This document shows, piece by piece, positions 55,951 through 64,000 of a DNA stretch of 64,000 nt. The stretch covers positions 62,001 through 126,000 of the forward strand of contig WPDH01000229.1 of assembly GCA_019137255.1 (NCBI GenBank), given 5' to 3'. The DNA is from Corinectria fuckeliana (taxonomy: Eukaryota; Ascomycota; Sordariomycetes; Hypocreales; Nectriaceae). A model generated the notes under the pieces. The model made no database searches and was not told the DNA's origin. It worked only from the letters and a program-made list of their open reading frames with translations. The stretch's first letter is position 1. Every line of letters begins with the position of its first letter. A program made the position numbers and the translations under genes.

Positions 55951-56817
55951 CTATGCGAAGAGAAACTCCTTGAGCACCGGCGAGCCGGAGAACTCTGGGT
56001 TCAACAAAATGCAGCTGTAGGTGGGATAAGCGTTGTTTCGATAAGACAAACTGATAGGGAGCAGGTACTTGAGAAAATATTGTAGCCCAGCCCGTCTCTT
56101 CTCTAAGAATCGGGGCCGGAACTTTGAGATGACGCTCTTGGGCGGGAGCTCCGGAACTGCCGCCTCGAACCCGGGGAAGGTCAAAACTAGCTGATTTCGA
56201 AACTCGTCAAACTCGGAATACCGTTTTCGAATGTTCATATAGCCTCCCTGCTCAGGTCAATGGTCAATTACCGGCCTAGCCTGGGTATACACCAAGGTGA
56301 GTTACAGGGCACTCACATGTAGAGTCTCGACACGGATGTTCCATACGACGAAGGCACCGATATTCGTGGCACTGCTGTTGACGACGGTGTGGTCGGCGAT
56401 CTCGACGCTCTTGGCCCAGCATGCGCTGTTGCGGTCGTTGTAATCGTTCGACTCGTTGTCGCGGAGGGTTATGGCGCCGGCGGGGAGGATGGACTCGACA
56501 GAGACGTTGGAGACGTTGCGCTGGTGGCTGTGCGCGGTGTGCCAGTATGGAGGAGAGGTTATTGAGCGGGGCGACATGGTGGAGGCGGCGGTCTCGTCGG
56601 TCTCAGCGGCATCGTGATAGTTGTCGTTGGACGGTGCGTCGCCTTCGAGGGACGACCGTGGCGTGTGGAACTCCTCGGCGGGTGCGGAAGGCATGTCGGA
56701 GGGCCTTTCGGAGGACCTTTCGGAGGACCTTTCGGAGGGCCTTTCGGAGGGCCTTGCGGGAGATGCGCCGGCGGCCCAGCTGCCATTGGCACGTTCTCGG
56801 TCTACCGCTGGCGCCAT
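55951..56817 (-). CDS. YPT35: PX-domain endosomal protein Ypt35
   Basis: Exons 56817-56317 and 56247-55951, joined in phase 0 over a 69-nt intron, give 265 residues. The N-terminal part is disordered, with a Ser-Glu-Arg-Pro/Ser repeat (residues about 24-42) built on 12-bp DNA repeats. The conserved lead PPYWHTAHSHQRNVSNVSVES is followed by a PX domain from about residue 145 to the end, containing GGYMNIRKRYSEFDEF (phosphoinositide-binding RYSEF) and PPKSVISKFRPRFLEKRRAGL. Ypt35 binds phosphatidylinositol 3-phosphate on endosomes and vacuoles, and in yeast recruits Vps13. The start is the first ATG of the frame. Confidence 0.88.
56698..56762 (+). repeat. 12-bp tandem repeats in YPT35 exon 1
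   Basis: Units of the form ggacctttcgga / gggcctttcgga occur five to six times in tandem. On the coding strand they give Ser-Glu-Arg-Pro/Ser repeats. Confidence 0.85.
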
Positions 56818-59800
56818 TCAGCCATGCGCGAGTGGAAGGCTCATGGGGGTTTTGGGGTGGTTTCGGAGGTGGCAGTCGCACGGAGCGGGCGAGGTGGCGC
56901 GCCGGTGGTGTGTTGCGATTGATGCCCGAGCGGATGGGCGCTGATTTGTGGAGAGACGGAAAAGTCGGTTGATTCGTCCGAGGAGCTTGGGCCTTGCAAC
57001 GATATTGTTCTTATTGGGAGCTTGGTTGTTTGTTGATATCCGCTGGGCAGCGAGGGGCTCGGCTCTTAGACCTGATTGTTGATGCTCTGCGGGCGGAGGG
57101 AGCGTGGATGGATGGGGTGCACGGAAGACGGCTATGACGTGATTGAAGACGGCGGGCTAATGAAGGGATGGACTGGCGCGGCCGGGTACACGCAGAGTCA
57201 GGCTGATGGCGTGGTTGAAGCGTTGTGATGCAGTGTTTTTTCGAGAAAGAAAGCCGGAGTTGAGAATGTCGGCATCATGCTGCTTTCGGCCGGAAGACGA
57301 GCGGGGCGGCATCCCGGAGGACGATTATTATTATGCTGTGGGGGGGGGGGGGGGGTTTGCACTGTACCGCCGCATCCCCACTATCTGGCGCACTGCCGTG
57401 CATCGACACCGTTGGTATTTTACTAGTTGCGGGGAGCGAACGCTGTTCAATGGGTCAACTGGACAGACAATGTTGCCGATCTTGGAGGTGGACGGATGGG
57501 GTTTGCATGGGAAGTGCTGATTGATTTTCTTACAGTTTTGCAGCTTGGCGTATCCAAGTTGCAGAGTATAGCTTAAGATACTTGCGATACTACTCTATAG
57601 ACAAGGTACGTTCCTGTTGTGAAGCTACCGAGAATCTGTCCACGTCAACGTCTTTCCTCCGGTGACATTTCGTGTTTGAGAGGCAAGTCATGTATCCGGA
57701 CCACGCCGCCGTATCCCGAGCCCTCCATTCACCCACGACACCAACTCCGGGCGAATCTCCGTCTCCGTCTCCGTCCGGTCCGTCAGCAGAACCCACACGG
57801 CCCCTTATATTCCGTAGATTCATCAAGGGAACCGAACCAACAGGCCCCGAGCTTCAGACCGTCTCCGTGTGCTACTCAAGTGGGGATCCGTTCTCCTGAG
57901 GACTGATGTCTTGGGCGGCTTCTACATTAGTAGTACATATCTATATGCGATTAGTAGTGTACTACTAGTAATCGAGTCGGTTGTCTCTCCTCCCCGTGCT
58001 TCTCGGATCATGCTTCCCGGCTTGCTGGTGCAAAGCTCGAGGACGGACATGGAATGTCGACTGACAAGCGGGAACGCCTTATCGTACGGTCATTGTGGCC
58101 TGGACTGGCTGCAAGTGCACGGGATGGAGGGGCCTTTCGGTGGCACAAGCTTCTGCCGCTCTAGGTCGCAGCTGGCTTACTGTGAAGGGAATGGGCTATT
58201 CTACTAGTATCGTTTGCTCGTTCAGGAGACTTGCCAGTCATTTAGTCAAAGTTGAGCAGAACCATGTGTCTTCCCAGTCTTCGTCGTGGGGTTCTCTGGT
58301 CTGTCCTATGCTAGCCCGGCGCGTTTATCTGCGAATTGTGCATCTGGTGGGCCACAGCAAACAAAACCTTGTGCATGGAGTTTATTCGACGTGGACATCT
58401 ACTATGCATCCTAGGCCTTTCCTCCACCAACCTTAAGCCCCGTGAGGCTTGTGACTTGGATGACTTTAGGTGGGCAGATCCTGGCCAAATGCCAAATTGC
58501 CCGGCGCCTCCTATCCAGTCCGTCACAGTGGGAGGGGTTGGGGCTGCTCCTGTCTTATTACCGTCAGTGCCGTCTCGGCGTCACCTCTCCGGCCGGGTGC
58601 GCAACGAAGATCAGACACAACATAATTAACCCTGGCGTGTCTCGTGCATCACGCGGACCCTCGGCGTCACGATCAAGAAAATACGAGCGGCACTTGGCTG
58701 AGTCTGGACGCCAACTTTTTGCCTTTTGCTGGAGTCCGAGAGGCGACAATTGGCCACTGCCCGGCTTCAACTCTCGCGCCGCTGCCGCACCCCCCGCGCC
58801 ATATCTTGGTGGTGAACCCGACGGGTGGGCTCGTAAACGCGGGTCGAAGGCGGGACTTGACACCCTCATGATGCATCGTGTTCACGGCCGATGCAGTCAC
58901 CTCCTCAATGCAGCTGCACAACCACACTAAAATAAATAAAAAGGCCGACCTCCGGGTGGAGTGAAACCTGCAATTGGAGGATCCCCGCCACCGGCTTGCG
59001 GGACACCGGGACGATGGTAGGTAATCTACTAGGTTGGTAGGGTGCGGTATGAGGTAGCGAGGGTAACGGGGTATTTCAGATAAGGTCGGCCTGGAAGCCC
59101 ACAGAGATGGAGCATCCCCCCTGTGGTGATGACGACGATGGCGACGGAACTGAGACACTGAGAGGGAGCGAGACCGAGACGTGTGAACTAACAATATGGG
59201 GGGGAGACAAATATCACAATTCCAACAAACCCGGACAGCAGCCACAGCATTAATTGGCATGCAAAAGTCTACATACATAGTACGGAGCCTAGGTAACCCT
59301 AGCACAACCCAAAATGAGCCGGAGAGCCGGCTTGGAAAATCGGGGCCACGGGCTTGTCCTGGAGATTAGAGATGCACGCCAACGCTGCACCAAGTGGCGC
59401 CCCCAAGCTCCCCAAGCTCCATCCTAGCGGGCAACCCAACAACTCTGTGTTCCTATCTCCAGGTTTGTACTGTAGAGCACCGCACATGATTGCATCTAGG
59501 CCCGAGGCTGTCTCGCAGCTCTCTGTGCTCCGCGAAAAGCCACTCATTACGAGGCCATGCCGTGTCCAGTGTCGGCTGCATCAACACCCCCAAAAAGTCG
59601 GACACGGTTCGGTCCACGGTTGTATGATGGATCCCGTCCCATGTTCGCCAAACCCGGGGCTTCACGGGGCCTCACGGGGCCCACGGACCACGGGCCTAGG
59701 ACATTGGATCCCAAGTTGCGGATGCTACGCTATCCTGTGCCTTGGCCCCGGGCTAAGCCTGTTTGATGTTGCTTCTTTGCTACCCAAGTCCATAGTCACC

Positions 59801-60361
59801 GTCCGTCGTGATATCGCCAGCCGCGGGTCTCAGTCACCCGGGGGGGTGGTGGTGGCTCTCGCTCATTTCTGCATAAGCTACGGAGCATCTATCCGTGGCA
59901 CCTATTCCGGGCTTGTCGCCTCCTTCTCTTCTCTCCTCTCTCCTCCCGGTGTCCGCGGTCCTCTTTTGATCCTCCCCTCCGCCTCTTTTTAATCCTCTCG
60001 CTCGTGCCCGTCGTCCGTCGTTTGCTGCTTGTTTGCTTCTCTCGCCTCTCGCTCCCGTCTTCCCGTCTGTACCTTCGCTCATACAGACGCCGACGCCCGT
60101 AATTGTGAGTAATCACTTGAACCCACTTGACACACCGCCCAAGCCGTGGAAAGGATGCAGATGCAGATGCCCGGTTGTTGTCCTAGGGATCGTGGTGCAT
60201 ACCAACCTACCATGAATACCTCAAGCCATTGAAGCACTTGACCAGCTAAAGGCCCACCTCAAAGACGGTTTGCTGACCACGAAGATCTGCAGCCCACCCA
60301 TCCTCTTTACGATACTCATATACACACTTCTTCTACTAATTAATTACTTCACCGAACCACC
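56818..60361. other. Divergent 3.5 kb intergenic region between YPT35 and the GPI protein gene
   Basis: No credible coding exon is seen. It contains a G16 tract (57340-57355) and tactagtag-type words near 57930-57970, and ends in a CT-rich stretch (59920-60060), probably the distal promoter or leader of the GPI protein gene. Open frames up to about 200 codons occur here but lack conserved patterns and overlap antisense frames. Confidence 0.45.
57340..57355 (+). repeat. Poly-G tract
   Basis: A run of 16 G. Its exact length is likely to be unreliable. Confidence 0.8.
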
Positions 60362-61118
60362 ATGCCTTCTATCCGATCCACTGTTCTGGCCGTTGCCGCC
60401 ACCCTTTTCGCTGTGGTCCAGGCCGACTACGTGATCGACCCCGACAGTGTGCCTCTGTCCCAAAGACGTGAGTTGACTTGGTCCGGCCAAGCAAGGAAAT
60501 GAAGAAAAAAAGGTCTAATGATGCTGGGTTAGAGTCATGGTGTGCCAGCGAGAAGTCGACTTGCCCCCTCATCTGCCAACAGACGGGTGACGGAACCACC
60601 AAGGTCAACGAGTGCGACCCGGTTTGTCTCCCTCCACCCTCGTCCTTGATGTTCACCGTCTAATCCAAGAACCCTAGAAATCTCTTACCTACGGCTGCAT
60701 CTGCGGCAACAACAAGCAGCCCAACGTCTCCGAGTACTCCCTGTCTCTTCCCTATTTCGTGTGCCAGGAATGGGGCAACCAGTGCGTGACGGGCTGCAAC
60801 GACAACAACAAGTGCTCCTCGGCGTGCCGTCAGAACCACCCCTGCGGTGCCCAGGACCCTACTGAGTACAACACGACCTCGACGGCCAAAGCCACGGGTG
60901 CCTCGGCGACGGCCTCGGCCACCGACGACGCCGACACTATCTACACCGACGTTAGCGATAGCGACGACTCGTCGGACGACTCCGACTCCGACTCCGACTC
61001 CGACTCTGACTCCAGCTCGAGCGACAAGTCCGGCTCGGCTACCGCCCTCGAGGCCGGCCGTAAGTGGGGCCTGGCCATAGTTATGGGCGGCATGTTTGTC
61101 GGATTCGCGTTGCTGTAA
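60362..61118 (+). CDS. GPI-anchored Cys-rich surface protein (DUF7707-type)
   Basis: Three exons, 60362-60467, 60533-60621 and 60678-61118, sum to 636 nt and give 211 residues. A signal peptide (residues 1-21, ending VVQA) is followed by ADYVIDPDSVPLS and a domain with at least ten cysteines (SWCASEKSTCPLICQQ, LTYGCICGNNKQPNVSEYSLSLPYFVCQEW, then five more), a pattern found in fungal GPI proteins. A Thr/Ser/Ala linker with a long Ser-Asp repeat leads to a C-terminal hydrophobic tail (WGLAIVMGGMFVGFALL) that fits a GPI-attachment signal. The protein should be displayed on the plasma membrane or cell wall. Its function is unknown. The first intron acceptor (60531-60532) was chosen because it keeps the Cys pattern. 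Confidence 0.85.
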
Positions 61119-62683
61119 GAGGCCACGATACTCTGCCTTGCTTCGTTGGACGAACCACAAACTTGCGGATTTGATTGCATCTTTTTCTTGCGCGTCTTAC
61201 GCTTCATTCCTTTGAGAGCTTCGGACGTCTGGGCGTTGGCGGCTGGCATTGATTTAAGTTTATGTCTTTTCTGCATTCTACCTTTGATTATGGGAATTTG
61301 CATAACCCTCCCTACTAATACTGGAAACATGGCATGGATAGGAGGATGGTTCGAGGGTAGGAAACTGAAGAAAATAAGACGGCAGACAGAGAATATGCGA
61401 CCCGCGTCCATAGACACGAGTTTGTATACCTATGGCGGGTTGGGGTGAATAAGTACTGGGCACTCCGTTGGCCAGCTATCTACGTGAATTTAGCAGGCTG
61501 CTTGATCGGACATGCCGGCCCCACTTGCGAAGAGTTCCAATTGATTAGATAAGTCTTTACGGTAGACAGGCCTAGGGCGGGCTTGTGTAGTGTCGTTCCA
61601 AGTTTGTTATGTTGTTGCCGACGCCTACTTGCAGCACCTAATAGTTCACACTGGTCTCTCAAATCTTCCGAGTTCCGAACCATCAAGTCTTCGACGTGAA
61701 ACTTGTCAAAATGAAATATCTTTGACGTCGCGGGTGATCAGTCTACTCATTCTCTCTACCTTGAACTTCTGTCACGTCTTTGCTGATCCTAGTTCTTCCG
61801 AGTGCGGTCGACTTGCACGTACCGACAAGCGGGCATTAGATTCGTGGGTCTCGATAGGTCGAGATGGCAACTAGCTATGTACCTACCTACTCGTAGGTCG
61901 ACGAAATCGAAACTGCAGTGGAGTATACCGAAATCCTGGCAAACGCGGCTGCGGTGGCTTTGGATGACTTGGGTACATATTCAAATGCCTACTTACGCTC
62001 GTTTGGCCGTAAGCGATCAAAAGCGAATTGTCCATTGTAATAGACCTACATATGTTCGGTTTCAGCTTTGTATACACTCAATAAATTTATGCAGCTCAGC
62101 GTCTCTTAAGGACGGCCAATCATTAGAGGCGCTAAGATGTATGCATTTCTTCATCTTCGCAACGCACTATCTACATAGTAATAGCAGAAGAACCTAATTG
62201 GCACGGATTTTATTAATCTTGCTCCGTACTTTATTGTATCTGACTGTCCTTTGTCTGTATCTAACTCTAAAATCTATTTGTATTCAACTTTATCATAACG
62301 TTCCTGTCCCTATTCTTTCGGACCCTGTTCACAAACATCTTCTCGTTTTTTATGCTTAATATCTCCAGCGATAGGGGTAGAGCTACAACACCTGCAAAAC
62401 AGCATCGGAAGCAACACCTGTTCCATCAAGTGGCGGTCATCACCGAGGGAGTCTTGACATACGATGCGGTACGAATACAAGGCAACAAGATAAGATATTG
62501 AGAAAATCACATCTAAAACCAAACAATACACGGTACCAAAAACAGCATCATCGAAGCGCACGACGTCGCAAGTAGCGAACTTATGCGATCAGTCTCCCCT
62601 CGGTACTTTCACTCCTCCATCAACAAATAGCCCACTATCTTCAGCAAGCCATGATGAGCGCAACTGCCGAAGTCGAATCGATC
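61119..62683. other. Convergent intergenic region between the GPI protein and NLP genes
   Basis: This 1.56 kb region is AT-richer than the rest, notably 62040-62560, and contains tacctacctac (61880-61890). It holds two 3' ends. No gene or RNA is recognised. Confidence 0.45.
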
Positions 62684-63624
62684 TCAATAGTGTCGGGCAG
62701 AACGCTTGACGCTGGTGGTTATATTGCCGCAACCCTGGTCGTCGGATATACCGTTGTAGAAGGTGTACTCGTATGCAGCATCCAAATTGGCCTGAAAGTT
62801 GGCGTCGGTGAACGGCACCTGGGTCTTCTCATATATGACGTCGGACAACGCCGCCTGGGCCGACTCCGGGAGGGTATCCCAGTCGACAAGGGTGCGCTCA
62901 AGGAGCTCGTCATTATCGCCATCAGTAAGGGGCGAGATGACCTTGTCGTGTAACTGCATCTTGGGGTGCGTAGGTATATCGACGCCTACGTTCTCGGTCT
63001 TGAAAGAGATAGAACCAGCGGCCGTCATGCCCCACGACAGGTGGTCGGTCGTATAGGATATACCGACAGGCCAGACTGCCGTAGTATCATCAGCCTCACA
63101 GCCCCACCGGTTAAGCCAGACGACGACGCTGGCATAGTAGTGGCGGTGGCCTCCATCGTTTCCTTTGGCCCAGCGGACCTTGGGGACGTAGTAGGTATAC
63201 ATAATGCCAGCGCGGCCTTGGCTACCCCCGCGTCGGACGTAGACCTGTCCGGTGCCGCCATTGCCACAGTCGCTTCTCCCACCACCGGTTGGCTTCAAGC
63301 CAGCACTGGAACAGGCGTTAGCTCTTGGCTCTGTATGCGAAGTAGATGTCATTTGTGAGTAGGTTTGCTGGCTTACCCGAGATTTCCACTACCGTCCACG
63401 GCTGGGTAGGGGTCACAACCTCCTTTGACGAAAAGAAGGGGGTTGAATCGGAGCTCAAGCCGCCCATCTACCCCAGGGGAGGGGTTCTGGGTGAATGCGA
63501 CGACCTTGTCGTGGTCGATCCAAGTGTGTCCACGAGAGTCATCGTCACGGGGTATCAAGGACGACACCGCGCCTTCCAAGAAGAGAAGACAGCCGAGTAG
63601 AGGGTGGAGGGTTTTCAACAACAT
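62684..63624 (-). CDS. NEP1-like protein (NPP1 domain), secreted; key motif degenerate
   Basis: Exons 63624-63377 and 63305-62684, joined in phase 2 over a 71-nt intron, give 289 residues. A signal peptide covers about residues 1-22. The NPP1 domain follows, with two cysteines in the positions of the type 1 (two-cysteine) group. Family members are secreted proteins, many of them cytolytic to dicot plant cells through membrane glycosylinositol phosphorylceramides. The conserved central heptapeptide keeps its first four residues (GHRH), but the last three differ from the usual ones and both acidic residues linked with activity are missing, so this copy may be non-cytolytic. The frame is otherwise intact, and splice signals are normal. 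It lies beside a gene for a GPI-anchored surface protein. Confidence 0.9.
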
Positions 63625-64000
63625 TTTTTTCGCAAGGTGTCGAGTTAAGTCAAGAAAAATGAGAGTGTAAGGAAAGAGATAGAAAATGTAGAAATGCTGC
63701 GGAACGGTACTGAGATGAGTGTTTAGTTGTGTTTCTGCGACGATGTCTGATTAAGTAGTCAAAGCAAGAGGAGGCCCCGCTTACCTCGCCGACCCTTGAC
63801 ACTATGTATAGTGCAGTCAAACGTCTTTGTTGAAGAGAGTTCTCCCAGACTGCATTGCCCTGCCCTCGCCCGGCAAGGATGGGACTGGGTTTAGTTAGAC
63901 GGTGTCTCCGAGCCCAATCAACTTCTAACTGCTGATGACTTCCGGCATTTTTTTACTATCGTGATCTACTATGCCATTCTCAGTTGATTGTCATTGATGG
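63625..64000. other. Promoter region of the NLP gene
   Basis: The last 376 nt lie upstream of the NLP start codon. No coding pattern or specific binding site is recognised. Confidence 0.45.

Noticed and set aside
59354..59992. 212-codon open frame on the plus strand upstream of the GPI gene
   Set aside because: Mixed low-quality composition, no conserved motif, overlaps other frames, and its end runs into the CT-rich leader.

Overview
The window is nuclear DNA of a filamentous ascomycete (Pezizomycotina), most likely a sordariomycete. The reasons are the compact genes with introns mostly of 50-125 nt, donors of GTAAGT/GTACGT/GTATGT type, CTRAC-like branch sites close to the acceptor, CT-rich leaders, and fungal families (Zn2Cys6 regulator, NEP1-like protein, GPI-anchored Cys-rich surface protein, fungal ZIP transporter). 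I see no rRNA, tRNA, CRISPR, plasmid or recognisable transposon. Exon coordinates below were worked out by hand from frame, splice signals and family similarity known from memory; no search was run.

Layout. 1-17 kb: 5' part of an Hrt3/Pof7-type F-box gene (-), an MTM1-type mitochondrial carrier (+), a WDR89-like WD40 protein (+), FRG1 (-) head-to-head with a 2-oxoglutarate/Fe(II) oxygenase (+), a Cys-rich protein of unknown function with an acidic tail (+), a ZIP zinc transporter (-), a DsbA-like thioredoxin-fold protein (+), a mitochondrial TMEM70/186-like membrane protein (+), and a small tail-anchored ORF (-). 17-28 kb: an eight-exon Zn2Cys6 transcription factor (-) with a 7.6 kb gene-free upstream region rich in short tandem repeats and a G-rich island. 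28-44 kb: CIA2 (+), the U5 snRNP GTPase SNU114 (-), cytosolic thiolase ERG10 (+) and the corepressor SIN3 (-). 45-57 kb: TFIID subunit TAF2, a SAS4-domain chromatin protein, an IQ-motif calmodulin-binding protein and the PX-domain protein YPT35, all on the minus strand. 57-64 kb: a sparse region with a GPI-anchored Cys-rich surface protein (+) and a NEP1-like secreted protein (-).

Most genes are housekeeping functions in mitochondria (carrier, membrane protein), nuclear gene expression (FRG1, SNU114, SIN3, TAF2, SAS4-domain protein), Fe-S delivery (CIA2), sterol precursor synthesis (ERG10), metal uptake (ZIP) and trafficking (YPT35). They do not form a biosynthetic cluster. The right end carries two secreted/surface proteins of the kind used in host or environment contact.

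The most unusual feature is a 561-nt intron in the most conserved part of SNU114 that holds three protein-like open segments in different frames. Others are a Cys-rich/coiled-coil/acidic-tail protein that may contain a frameshift, possible alternative N-termini for SIN3 and the ZIP transporter, a stop-free in-frame intron in FRG1, and a four-Cys matrix loop in the MTM1 carrier.
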